Positions 1 to 6,578 of a stretch of 10,218 nt of DNA are shown here, one piece after another (within the stretch, counting starts at the first letter, position 1; each line of letters opens with the position of its first letter). Source of the DNA: an uncultured Ilumatobacter sp. (GTDB lineage: Bacteria > Actinomycetota > Acidimicrobiia > Acidimicrobiales > Ilumatobacteraceae); contig CALCXK010000082.1 of NCBI GenBank assembly GCA_937905835.1, positions 1-10,218 on the forward strand, in the 5' to 3' direction. The notes under the pieces are model-generated. The model was not told the origin of the DNA, did no database searches, and worked only from the letters and a program-made list of their open reading frames with translations. The position numbers and the translations under genes are program-made.

Positions 1-29
1 CCCAACCCGCCACCCAACCCGCCACCCAA
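1..29. repeat. 12-bp tandem repeat at window edge, about 2.4 copies
   Basis: Two perfect copies of the 12-mer cccaacccgcca are followed by the first five bases of a third, then by unrelated sequence. The array may extend left of the window. Read in frame 1 it encodes a Pro-Asn-Pro-Pro repeat. That frame stays open to a TGA at 190-192, so this could be the tail of an upstream gene, or simply intergenic low-complexity DNA. The sequence does not decide between the two. Confidence 0.6.
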
Positions 30-147
30 AACTGAGACTGTCATGGCTCACCGGCGCGCAGTAATGGTCTCCATTTCGGGAGACTGGGCCAGAAAACGAA
101 GAAAAAGGATGCGCGTCGACGCGATGTGGTGTTCAACCGACGTCATA

Positions 148-177
148 TTGATAGGTGTCGATGTAATCGAGTACGGT
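148..177 (+). promoter_or_regulatory. Possible sigma-70-type promoter for the aquaporin gene
   Basis: A TTGATA hexamer at 148-153 (one mismatch to TTGACA) is separated by 18 bases from TACGGT at 172-177 (fits TANNNT). The -10 ends 11 bases before the ATG at 189, so a transcript would have a very short or no leader, in keeping with the missing Shine-Dalgarno site. Short motif matches of this kind arise by chance, so this is tentative. Confidence 0.3.
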
Positions 178-188
178 GCGGCTCGCTC

Positions 189-992
189 ATGAGTACCGCT
201 CCTCCCCCACTGACGACTCGACTTCTCGCGGAAGGCATCGGGAGCGCGTTTCTGCTGATTGCCGTGATCGGGTCGGGAATCATGGCTGAGACGCTGTCAC
301 CCACCGATGTCGGGTTGCAGCTCCTTGAGAACTCAGCGGCGACTGCGGGCGCACTCATCGGCCTGATCGTCATGTTCGCAACTGTCTCAGGCGCACATTT
401 CAACCCGGCTGTCACGGCCGTCGAACGCCTGCTCGGGCGCATGAACAACACCGAAGCTGCGGGTTACGTCGGAGCACAGTTGTTTGGTGGTTGCCTCGGC
501 GCGGTGCTTGCCAACCTGATGTTTTCCCAACAGACGGGGCGTGGCGCCATCTTCCTGTCGCAGAAGGATCGCAACACCGCAGCCGAACTGCTGTCGGAAG
601 TCATCGCGACGATTGGCTTGCTCCTCGTCATTCATGGAGCGGCACGGCTGGGCAAGCCCCATGTGGTCGCAGTAGCGGTCGGCGTGTGGATCGGCGGGGC
701 CTACTTCTTCACGTCATCGACGAGCTTCGCTAACCCGATGGTGTCGGTAGCGCGAACCCTGAGCGACACGTTTGCGGGGATCTCTCCGTCCTCGGCACCA
801 GGCTTCATCGCTGCACAGTTGATCGGTGCGCTCATTGCTTGGTCCATCATCCCAACCCTTTTCCCGCCCGAAACAGCGGCCATCTCAGCATCTCTTACCC
901 CTCCTCTGGGCCCGTCTCTTGCGCCTGGGCGGGCATCTCTCTCACTGGATCGGGCCCGAGGTTGGGAGGAGATCAGGAAACCGTGGCGGTGA
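189..992 (+). CDS. MIP/aquaporin-family channel of the arsenic-associated type
   Basis: This is an inner-membrane channel of 267 aa. Membrane segments are evident from the hydrophobic runs near residues 11-30, 50-70, 85-105, 133-150 and 160-180, plus a last one near 205-225. The first pore motif is intact (GAHFNPAV, Asn-Pro-Ala at residues 72-74). The second is Asn-Pro-Met (182-184), followed by Val185 where water channels carry the selectivity-filter Arg, which suggests a wider pore. Related channels sit in ars operons (AqpS of Sinorhizobium is the studied case) and let arsenite leave the cell. The convergent GAPDH-ArsJ pair supports the same role here. The start at ATG 189 is chosen because the family N-terminus begins close to residue MSTAPP; an in-frame ATG at 126 would add 21 Arg/Cys-rich residues without family likeness. 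The last 35 or so residues are a Pro/Ser/Arg tail overlapping the 3' end of arsJ by 20 bp. A glycerol or water facilitator is the alternative. Confidence 0.85.
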   Translation: MSTAPPPLTTRLLAEGIGSAFLLIAVIGSGIMAETLSPTDVGLQLLENSAATAGALIGLIVMFATVSGAHFNPAVTAVERLLGRMNNTEAAGYVGAQLFGGCLGAVLANLMFSQQTGRGAIFLSQKDRNTAAELLSEVIATIGLLLVIHGAARLGKPHVVAVAVGVWIGGAYFFTSSTSFANPMVSVARTLSDTFAGISPSSAPGFIAAQLIGALIAWSIIPTLFPPETAAISASLTPPLGPSLAPGRASLSLDRARGWEEIRKPWR

Positions 993-2196
993 TTGCCTGA
1001 GACGGGCTGTTGTCGAGGTCGGGCAGGCGCAGGGTCAAGAGCCAGGTGATGGCGACGAATCCGGTGGCGCCCCACAGTGCGACCGGCAGGCCGCCCCACA
1101 GATAGAGCAGGCCCGACAGTAAGGTGCCGACGAGTCGTCCGACGGCGTTGGCCGAGTAGTAGAAGCCCACGTCGGTGGCAACGGCGTCGTCGTCGGCATA
1201 CGCCAGGATGAGGTACGAGTGCAGCGACGAGTTGACAGCAAAGAAGATGCCGAACACGACGAGGCCGACCACGATTGCAGCGGTCACGGCGATCTCAGCG
1301 GCAACCAACCCGGCGATCGCGGCAGCAACGACACCGAGCGCGAACGACCAGGTTCGAGCAGCCTGGACATCGCTCACGCTCGAGCGAAGAATGCGGGGTG
1401 TAATCGACTGCACGGCGCCGTATCCGATGATCCAGGCAGCGAGGAATCCGCCGATCCCGTAGAACGACCAGTCGAGTTCGGTCTCAAGGAACACGGGAAG
1501 CGCCACGACGAACCAAATGTCGCGGGACGCAAAGAGGAACACCCGGGCTGCGGCCAAGCGGTTGACGCCGGCCGACTTGGTGAGGATCGAACGCAACGGT
1601 GCTTTGCGTTTCGACTTCCCGATGTCTTCGTTGAGCATCAACATCACGGCTGTCAGCGCGACAGCGACGAGGGCGGCGAGCACCCAGAGTGCTGCATCGA
1701 AACCGATCGATGCGAGCAACGCAGCACCGATGAAGAACCCGACGCCCTTCAGTGCGTTCTTTGATCCGGTCAGAATCGCGACAAGCCTGAACAGTGCACC
1801 GTCTTCGGATCCGGCCACGAACTTCACGGCACTCTTCGAACTCATCTTCGTGAGGTCTTTCGCGATACCCGATACCGACTGCACGGCCATCACGAACACG
1901 ACCGATACCCATTCGGCCCATGACACCTGCTGGAACGTCAGGGCGATCAGCGCCACGACCTGGAGCGCCAGGCCAGCCCGGAGCGTGAGGCCAAGGCCTG
2001 TCCGTGTTCCCACCCAGCCGCCAAGCAGGTTGGTGACAACGCCCATGAACTCGTATGCGAGGAAGAGGAACGCCAGTGCGACCGGTGAGTAGCCGAGGCC
2101 GTTGAAGTAGAGCAGCACCAGCATCCGCAGGGCGCCGTCAGTAATCGTGAATGCCCAGTACGCCCCGGTGACGAGTGCGTAGTTACGAAGGTTCAT
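973..2196 (-). CDS. arsJ: ArsJ-type organoarsenical efflux MFS permease
   Basis: This is a 407-aa integral membrane protein with about twelve hydrophobic segments, an MFS fold in length and layout. ArsJ exports 1-arseno-3-phosphoglycerate, made by a partner GAPDH from arsenate; the product then hydrolyses outside the cell, giving net arsenate extrusion. Segments I recognise as ArsJ-like are the conserved loop around residues 110-125 (IAKDLTKMSSKSAVK) and LTGSKNALKG at 142-151. A charged central linker near residues 184-195 (KSKRK) separates the two halves. The start at ATG 2196 matches the ArsJ N-terminus (MNLRNYALVTG); the frame is open much further upstream but there it only overlaps the dehydrogenase gene in another frame. 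The gene lies 29 bp downstream of the GAPDH gene on the same strand, so the two are very likely co-transcribed. No Shine-Dalgarno site is seen in that gap. Its 3' end overlaps the convergent aquaporin gene by 20 bp. Confidence 0.9.
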   Translation of the reverse strand: MNLRNYALVTGAYWAFTITDGALRMLVLLYFNGLGYSPVALAFLFLAYEFMGVVTNLLGGWVGTRTGLGLTLRAGLALQVVALIALTFQQVSWAEWVSVVFVMAVQSVSGIAKDLTKMSSKSAVKFVAGSEDGALFRLVAILTGSKNALKGVGFFIGAALLASIGFDAALWVLAALVAVALTAVMLMLNEDIGKSKRKAPLRSILTKSAGVNRLAAARVFLFASRDIWFVVALPVFLETELDWSFYGIGGFLAAWIIGYGAVQSITPRILRSSVSDVQAARTWSFALGVVAAAIAGLVAAEIAVTAAIVVGLVVFGIFFAVNSSLHSYLILAYADDDAVATDVGFYYSANAVGRLVGTLLSGLLYLWGGLPVALWGATGFVAITWLLTLRLPDLDNSPSQAITATVS

Positions 2197-2225
2197 GTCA
2201 GTGGTGGTAGATGTGTGGTGGTCGA

Positions 2226-3242
2226 TCAGAGTGATGCAGCGATTTTGGTGGCCAGGTCGGCCATCCGGAAGGCGTAGCCATATTCGTTGTCGTACCAGAC
2301 GAGCACTTTGAGCATGCAGCCGTCGATGACCATGGTCGAGGGTCCGTCGACGATTCCCGACCGGGTGTCGTTCGTGTAGTCGGCCGACACAAGCGGTCGA
2401 TGCTCGAAGCCGAGGATGCCAGCGAGTTCGCCCTGGGAAGCCTCGAGGAAGAGCCCATTCACTTCTTCGACGGTGACGTCGCGTGACATCGTGAACACAG
2501 CGTCGGTCAGCGACGCGTTGAGCAGTGGAACGCGCACAGCGCTGCCGTTCAGCTTCCCGGCAAGCTCGGGATAAATCATCGAGATTGCTGTTGCTGAACC
2601 GGTCGACGTTGGGATCAGCGAGTTGAGTGCCGAGCGGGCGCGGCGCAGATCTTTGTGTGGCGCATCCACAATCACCTGCGTGTTGGTCACGTCGTGGATG
2701 GTGGTCAATGCACCGCGCTCGATGCCGATCTGTTCGTGCAGCACCTTGACCACCGGCGCAAGGCAGTTCGTGGTGCACGACGCTGCGGTAATGATGTGGT
2801 TGTTCGCTGGGTCATACAGGTGGTCGTTGCACCCCATGACGATGTTCAGGACGCCAGCTGACTTGACCGGTGCCGCGACGACGACCTTTCTGACTCCACC
2901 ATCGAGATAGGGCTGGAGCGATTCGGTTGTTTTGAAGTGGCCGCTGCACTCCAAGACAATATCGACGCCGTGTTCTGCCCACGGGACGGCGCCGGGCGTG
3001 TCATGGGCCGAGTAGCTGACCGCTTGGCCGTCGACGGTCATCGAGTCACCGTCAGAATCAACGTCGCCGGCGTAGCGCCCGTGGACCGTGTCGAACTCCA
3101 GAAGGTGTGCTGCGGTGGCAGCATCGGCGTGCGGTTCGTTGACGTGGACGAGTTGCAGGTCGCGCCGACCGAAGAGCCCGCGTACGGCCAGTCGGCCGAT
3201 GCGACCGAAGCCATTAATGCCGATGCGAGTTGGTTCGTTCAT
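2226..3242 (-). CDS. ArsJ-associated glyceraldehyde-3-phosphate dehydrogenase
   Basis: This is a 338-aa type I GAPDH, a normal length. The NAD-binding Rossmann motif GINGFGRIGR lies at residues 8-17. The catalytic Cys156 is in ASCTTNC and the catalytic His183 in TTIHDVTNTQ. The phosphate-site signature VDAPHKDLRRAR and PTSTGSA follow, and WYDNEYGY lies at 316-323. The enzyme normally makes 1,3-bisphosphoglycerate; with arsenate in place of phosphate it makes 1-arseno-3-phosphoglycerate, the ArsJ substrate. Position directly upstream of arsJ, and the variant TIHDVTNTQ in place of the usual S/A-Y-T segment after the His, point to the dedicated arsenic paralogue rather than the glycolytic enzyme, which is usually beside pgk. 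The start at ATG 3242 gives the standard N-terminus; an in-frame ATG at 3278 would add 12 residues. Neither start has a clear ribosome binding site. Confidence 0.9.
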   Translation of the reverse strand: MNEPTRIGINGFGRIGRLAVRGLFGRRDLQLVHVNEPHADAATAAHLLEFDTVHGRYAGDVDSDGDSMTVDGQAVSYSAHDTPGAVPWAEHGVDIVLECSGHFKTTESLQPYLDGGVRKVVVAAPVKSAGVLNIVMGCNDHLYDPANNHIITAASCTTNCLAPVVKVLHEQIGIERGALTTIHDVTNTQVIVDAPHKDLRRARSALNSLIPTSTGSATAISMIYPELAGKLNGSAVRVPLLNASLTDAVFTMSRDVTVEEVNGLFLEASQGELAGILGFEHRPLVSADYTNDTRSGIVDGPSTMVIDGCMLKVLVWYDNEYGYAFRMADLATKIAASL

Positions 3243-3324
3243 CGACCACGACGGTAGTGCTGCACTTGATCGGGTCATGGTGAACGGCGAGTGAACCTTT
3301 CGCCCTGAGAACTCGATTGGTCGC

Positions 3325-3348
3325 CCGGCGTGCGGGCCGGCGTGCGGG
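3325..3348. repeat. Perfect 12-bp tandem duplication in the divergent intergenic region
   Basis: The 12-mer ccggcgtgcggg occurs twice head to tail, without mismatch. It lies between the divergent GAPDH and photolyase genes, about 85 bp upstream of the GAPDH start. It could be a regulator site or a replication-slippage scar; nothing further in the sequence tells which. Confidence 0.6.
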
Positions 3349-3358
3349 TTGCGTCGCG

Positions 3359-3388
3359 TTTATGGAAACGACTTGATGAACTGTCGAA
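3359..3388 (-). promoter_or_regulatory. Weak candidate promoter for the GAPDH-arsJ pair
   Basis: On the minus strand, TTCGAC (3388-3383) and CATAAA (3364-3359) are separated by 18 bases, giving an untranslated leader of roughly 110 nt. Both hexamers are imperfect. I looked for an ArsR-like inverted repeat around it and saw none that is convincing. Confidence 0.15.
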
Positions 3389-3460
3389 GTTCGGCTTCGG
3401 CGACATGGGTCACTTCGGTTTCGTTCGGGAGGCGCCCTTCCGGCGTACGTCACCGTGCGA

Positions 3461-3466
3461 TACGCT
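3461..3466 (+). promoter_or_regulatory. Possible -10 element for the photolyase transcript
   Basis: TACGCT fits TANNNT and ends 8 bases before the ATG at 3475. Transcription would therefore start at or next to that ATG, giving a leaderless message. The -35 region (TTCCGG at 3438-3443, 17-bp spacer) is poor. The aquaporin gene has a similar -10 sequence at a similar distance from its start. Confidence 0.3.
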
Positions 3467-3474
3467 TCACCAAC

Positions 3475-3528
3475 ATGACGCCGAACCGGCGCCGGTTCGG
3501 CGTTTTGCATTCAGTGGCTACTGCGTGA
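3475..3528 (+). CDS. Putative 17-aa leader ORF coupled to the photolyase gene
   Basis: An ATG opens an 18-codon frame encoding MTPNRRRFGVLHSVATA. Its TGA (3526-3528) overlaps the GTG start of the photolyase (3525-3527) as GTGA. No Shine-Dalgarno site precedes it, but a TACGCT -10-like element 8 bases upstream would allow leaderless translation. The ORF spans a strong palindrome with a T run, so its translation would decide whether the hairpin can form. The photolyase start itself has no visible ribosome binding site, which fits coupling. At 17 codons it may be accidental, as no homologue is recognised. Confidence 0.3.
   Translation: MTPNRRRFGVLHSVATA
3478..3506 (+). terminator. Terminator- or attenuator-like hairpin before the photolyase
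   Basis: A perfect 26-bp palindrome (3478-3503, centre at 3490/3491, arms acgccgaaccggc and its exact complement) is followed by T residues (TTTT counting the last palindrome base). In RNA it would form a GC-rich stem of about 11 bp with a 4-base loop. The T run is only on the plus-strand side, so it would act on rightward transcription, just before the photolyase. No complete gene ends here, which suggests attenuation. Alternatively, the palindrome may be a DNA operator placed over the transcription start. Confidence 0.45.
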
Positions 3529-4907
3529 ACCACCCCCAAAACAGACCTGGCCTCGTCTGGTTTCGACGTGACCTTCGACTCGACGACAACCCTGCCTGGG
3601 CTGCTGCGACCGCGGCACACGACGAAGTCGTTGCGATTTTCGTCATCGAGCCCGGGTTGATGACCGCTGCTGGTTCGATTCGTCGAGATCAGTTGCTGGC
3701 CCACCTCCACTCGCTGCATGACGAGCTCCGCTCACTTGGCGGAGGCATCGTTGTCCGCACCGGGCCCGCATCGACAGCGGTTCCTCGCGCACTCATCGAC
3801 TGCAACGCCTCAGCGTTGTACTTTAATGTCGATACCACTCCGTTCTCCGCAGCACGTGACCGAGCCGTTGAACGCTCGGCAACGGTCCCGGTTCACTCGT
3901 TCCACGGCCACACCGTCCACGAGCCGGGCGCCGTCCTCACGAAGAGCGGGACCCTCTCGCAGGTCTTTGCGCCGTTCTACTCCAAATGGAGCGCGCGACC
4001 GCTGAGCCCGTGGCCCGCAGGCGGTAACGGTCGGCCGGTCACGATGTCCGGCGAGCCGATCCCGCTGCCGAGTGGACCGGTCAGACAGGAACCGGGTGAG
4101 CAGGCCGCCTGGCGGCGTCTCAACACTTGGCTCGAAGACGTCGACAGATATCCGCAGACTCGCGACCTCCCCGCCATCGAGGGAACCTCTGCGCTGTCGG
4201 CAGATCTGAAGTTCGGTACGCTCGCAGCCCGCACAGTTGTCGACATCGTCGGCACCACCACGCCGGGACGCGCGGCGTTCACGCGCCAGATCGCATGGCG
4301 CGACTGGTGGACCCACACGCTCGCCCTACGACCCGATCTGCCGAACGCAGCGCTCCGCCAGCAGTACGACAGGATCGCTTGGCTTGACGATCCCGAGGGA
4401 TTCGACCACTGGTGCACCGGTACGACCGGGTACCCGATCGTCGACGCGGGAATGCGCCAACTTGTTGAGACCGGCTGGATGCACAACCGAGTGCGCATGA
4501 TCTGCGCCAGCTTCCTCGTCAAAGACCTACTGATCGACTGGCGGCGCGGTGAGCGCTTCTTCCGCCACCATCTCGTCGACGCCGATGTCGCGCAGAACGC
4601 CGGGAACTGGCAATGGGTCGCTGGCACCGGCCCCGACGCGGCTCCGTACTTCCGGGTGTTCAACCCAACTGTGCAATCACGAAAGTTCGACCCGAAGGGC
4701 GATTACATCCGGCGGTGGCTCCCGCAATTGCAACAAGTTCCGTCATCGATTATCCACGAGCCGGCTGCGGCTGGCCCACTGGATCTTGCAGCCGCCGGAG
4801 TCACGCTTGGAGACACGTACCCGTGGCCTGTCGTCGATCATGGCCACGCGCGCCTCCGCGCGATCTCCGCTTACAAGCAGGCACTCTCAGACAACGCAGC
4901 GTGCTGA
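3525..4907 (+). CDS. phrB: Deoxyribodipyrimidine photolyase, class I cryptochrome/photolyase family
   Basis: This 460-aa flavoprotein uses blue/near-UV light to split cyclobutane pyrimidine dimers in DNA. The N-terminal antenna (photolyase) domain opens with VWFRRDLRLDDNP at residues 11-23. The FAD-binding helical domain carries the family blocks FGTL (near 230), TGYPIVDAGM (301-310), WMHNRVRM (318-325), FLVKDLLIDW and NWQW at 361-364 followed by a long conserved stretch to FNPTVQSRKFDP. Tryptophans of the electron-transfer chain type (DLLIDW and NWQW) are present, and the family arrangement matches E. coli PhrB closely. The start is taken at GTG 3525 because it places the antenna-domain strand ten residues in, as usual; the frame is open to 3330 but has no family sequence there. 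The start overlaps the stop of a short leader ORF. Which antenna cofactor it uses (folate or deazaflavin) cannot be told. Confidence 0.93.
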   Translation: MNHPQNRPGLVWFRRDLRLDDNPAWAAATAAHDEVVAIFVIEPGLMTAAGSIRRDQLLAHLHSLHDELRSLGGGIVVRTGPASTAVPRALIDCNASALYFNVDTTPFSAARDRAVERSATVPVHSFHGHTVHEPGAVLTKSGTLSQVFAPFYSKWSARPLSPWPAGGNGRPVTMSGEPIPLPSGPVRQEPGEQAAWRRLNTWLEDVDRYPQTRDLPAIEGTSALSADLKFGTLAARTVVDIVGTTTPGRAAFTRQIAWRDWWTHTLALRPDLPNAALRQQYDRIAWLDDPEGFDHWCTGTTGYPIVDAGMRQLVETGWMHNRVRMICASFLVKDLLIDWRRGERFFRHHLVDADVAQNAGNWQWVAGTGPDAAPYFRVFNPTVQSRKFDPKGDYIRRWLPQLQQVPSSIIHEPAAAGPLDLAAAGVTLGDTYPWPVVDHGHARLRAISAYKQALSDNAAC

Positions 4908-4908
4908 C

Positions 4909-4923
4909 CGCCCGCTTCGGGCG
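4909..4923 (+). terminator. Short GC hairpin after the photolyase stop codon
   Basis: CGCCCG and CGGGCG pair around a three-base loop (ctt), beginning two bases after the TGA. There is no T run, so a factor-independent terminator is uncertain. The rest of the 258-bp gap to the next gene (to about 5100) shows no coding frame I can support. Confidence 0.3.
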
Positions 4924-5103
4924 AGTTCGCCGACGCCTGAGCATGTCATGGTTGCCTGAACATTCTCGGCGGCACGACCGACGCGAGGTCTTGATTCGTC
5001 ACCGAGATCACCGCAAGAGTCAAGGCATTCGCTCCACGGAAATCCAGGATCTGCTGGGGGCCTGCCGACTTGGCGCCATGTGCATGCATCGGCACGCTTC
5101 GTT

Positions 5104-5109
5104 TAGAAT
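5104..5109 (+). promoter_or_regulatory. Possible -10 element of the five-gene operon
   Basis: TAGAAT matches TATAAT at five of six positions in an AT-rich pocket (tttagaattaca) of otherwise GC-rich DNA, and would give a leader of about 50 nt to the GTG at 5167. No good -35 is present at 16-18 bp. Instead an 8-bp palindrome, TGCATGCA (5081-5088), lies there, which could bind an activator or repressor. Confidence 0.35.
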
Positions 5110-5153
5110 TACATCTTGCAGGCCGGTCGCGAGATCGCTCCGCTCGCCTACCC

Positions 5154-5160
5154 AGAGGAG
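5154..5160 (+). promoter_or_regulatory. Ribosome binding site that fixes the SRPBCC start at GTG 5167
   Basis: AGAGGAG directly abuts the ATG at 5161 (zero spacing, not usable for that codon) but lies six bases ahead of the in-frame GTG at 5167, a normal distance. The site therefore favours GTG 5167 over the two upstream ATGs (5116 and 5161). Confidence 0.65.
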
Positions 5161-5166
5161 ATGCCA

Positions 5167-5607
5167 GTGGCACGTTACAGCACATCGATTCGAACGGCGC
5201 TCGCTCCAGCGGACGCATTCGCATATATGACCGATCTGCGGAATTTCGAGCACTGGGACCCCGGTGTTCAAGCAGTGACGCAGGTCGACGGCGACGGCGG
5301 CGGTCCAGGAGCTTCATTCGACGTGGTCGTCGACACGCCCCGGGGTGGTTTGACGCTGCGGTACATCACCATCTACTGCGACTCACCGAGAAAGGCGATT
5401 GTCGAGGCGAAGAGCCGGATGTTTACATCGATTGATCAGATCGAGGTGTCCGAAGACAGTGGGTCAACCGTGGTGACCTACGACGCCAAGCTCGACCTCA
5501 ACGGCCCGTTGCGTCTCTTCGACCTCGCGCTTCGTCCGGTCTTCGACCGAATCGGGAAACGCGCCAACACCGGCCTTCTTCGCGTGCTCGACGGCCAGCC
5601 CGCATGA
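5167..5607 (+). CDS. SRPBCC (START-like) family protein
   Basis: This 146-aa soluble protein has the SRPBCC helix-grip pattern. It starts with a beta strand, ARYSTSIRTA. A helix follows with AxxAFAYMTDLRNFEHWDPG, the usual W-D/P turn of this superfamily. Alternating beta strands come next, and it ends with a long C-terminal helix (about residues 113-142, LRLFDLALRPVFDRIGKRANTG). Members bind hydrophobic ligands such as lipids, polyketides or fatty acids, or act as cyclases or hydrolases; the ligand cannot be read from sequence. As first gene of an operon for acyl-lipid modification, a lipid-binding or presenting role is a reasonable inference. The GTG start is supported by AGAGGAG six bases upstream. 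Its stop overlaps the next gene's start (ATGA), indicating translational coupling. The family assignment is moderately firm; the function is open. Confidence 0.75.
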   Translation: MARYSTSIRTALAPADAFAYMTDLRNFEHWDPGVQAVTQVDGDGGGPGASFDVVVDTPRGGLTLRYITIYCDSPRKAIVEAKSRMFTSIDQIEVSEDSGSTVVTYDAKLDLNGPLRLFDLALRPVFDRIGKRANTGLLRVLDGQPA

Positions 5608-6578
5608 AAGCCGACGACATCGTCGACAAGATAATCGAGGGACCAATCATCTCCAGCTTCACGAGCATCGGCTATCACGTCCGATCCCGGGTCGAGAAAT
5701 GGGACACGCTCGATTCGTTTGACATGAGCGGGCGCACTGTCGTTGTCACCGGCGCCACGTCAGGGCTCGGGAAACACGCAGCACAACGTTTCGCTCAGCT
5801 CGGCGCCACGGTCATCGTTACTGGTCGTAATGCGGACACGGCTGAGCGGGCACGTGATGAGATCGCTGCGGCGACGGGCTCAGGCTCTGTCGATGTCGCG
5901 ACGGGCGATATGGGCAATCTCGACCAGGTTCGCGCGCTGGCGGACAGCATCACCTCGCGTCACGAACGTGTCGACGTGTTGGTCCACAATGCAGGTGCGC
6001 TCAGCGCCGAGCGGAGCACTAACTCCGACGGCATCGAGGCGACGGTCGCCAGTCAGGTGCTTGGCCCCTTCCTTCTCACCAGCCTGCTCCTTGATCCACT
6101 CCGCCGAGCTGCACCTGGGCGGGTGGTCACCGTGTCGTCGGGCGGCATGTATTCGACAGGGCTGGCGGTTGACGAACTCCAGATGGGCCCGTCCGACTAC
6201 AAAGGCAGCGAGCAGTATGCACGCGCCAAGCGTGCCCAAGTCACCCTCAACGAGATGTGGGCGAAGCGTACCGATCCTGGCAAGACCGTGTTCCAAGCGA
6301 TGCATCCGGGTTGGGCCGACACGCCCGGCGTCAGGGCATCGCTTCCCACTTTCCGAAAGATCGTCGGGCCGTTGCTCCGGTCCGTCGAGCAGGGTGCCGA
6401 CACGATCGTGTGGTTGGGTGCCGCTGCTGACCCGATCGAATCCACCGGCGATTTCTGGCTCGACCGTCGCCGCCGGCCGATTCACAAACTGCCCAACACC
6501 CGGCGCTCGGACACGCCCGAACGCCGGGAAGAACTGTGGAACTGGTGCGTTCAGCAAACCGGCGCCGATGTCGACTGA
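5604..6578 (+). CDS. Short-chain dehydrogenase/reductase, DHRS12-like
   Basis: This 324-aa NAD(P)-dependent oxidoreductase has about 42 residues ahead of the Rossmann domain. The cofactor motif TGATSGLG is at 49-56, HNAG at 128-131, the catalytic Ser within VSSGG (178-179) and the catalytic pair YxxxK at Tyr205-Lys209 (YARAK). The block HPGWADTPGV and the ending QGADTIVWLGAA with DRRRRP are features I recognise from the eukaryotic DHRS12 branch and its bacterial relatives, and so is the leading extension. The substrate is unknown. Relatives lie beside COG2907, DUF1365 and CFA-family genes, suggesting an oxidised or unsaturated lipid intermediate. The start ATG overlaps the SRPBCC stop as ATGA. 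The gene is full length and no key residue is missing. Confidence 0.85.
   Translation: MKADDIVDKIIEGPIISSFTSIGYHVRSRVEKWDTLDSFDMSGRTVVVTGATSGLGKHAAQRFAQLGATVIVTGRNADTAERARDEIAAATGSGSVDVATGDMGNLDQVRALADSITSRHERVDVLVHNAGALSAERSTNSDGIEATVASQVLGPFLLTSLLLDPLRRAAPGRVVTVSSGGMYSTGLAVDELQMGPSDYKGSEQYARAKRAQVTLNEMWAKRTDPGKTVFQAMHPGWADTPGVRASLPTFRKIVGPLLRSVEQGADTIVWLGAAADPIESTGDFWLDRRRRPIHKLPNTRRSDTPERREELWNWCVQQTGADVD

Noticed and set aside
1..29. Start of a CRISPR array or an origin iteron set
   Set aside because: The units are 12 bp and adjacent without spacers, and no AT-rich region or replication gene is present.
2197..2778. N-terminal extension of the ArsJ frame to 601 aa
   Set aside because: The extra 194 codons overlap the GAPDH gene in another frame, are Arg/His-rich and have no family likeness; ArsJ length and N-terminus fit the start at 2196.
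3214..3510. 98-aa minus-strand ORF between GAPDH and photolyase
   Set aside because: It is Arg-rich with no recognisable domain, and it overlaps the GAPDH start and the palindrome.
5081..5088. TGCATGCA palindrome as a defined regulator site
   Set aside because: Eight bases of perfect palindrome are too short to assign to any regulator; kept only as a remark on the promoter.
4613..5230. 205-aa plus frame across the photolyase end and the following gap
   Set aside because: It overlaps the photolyase and SRPBCC genes in other frames and is rich in Arg, Ser and His, as expected of a shadow in GC-rich DNA.
5743..6567. N-terminal extension of the FAD oxidoreductase frame to 711 aa (possible fusion)
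   Set aside because: The extension lies inside the SDR gene in another frame and is a Ser/Arg-rich shadow; the GxGxxG motif belongs near the N-terminus.
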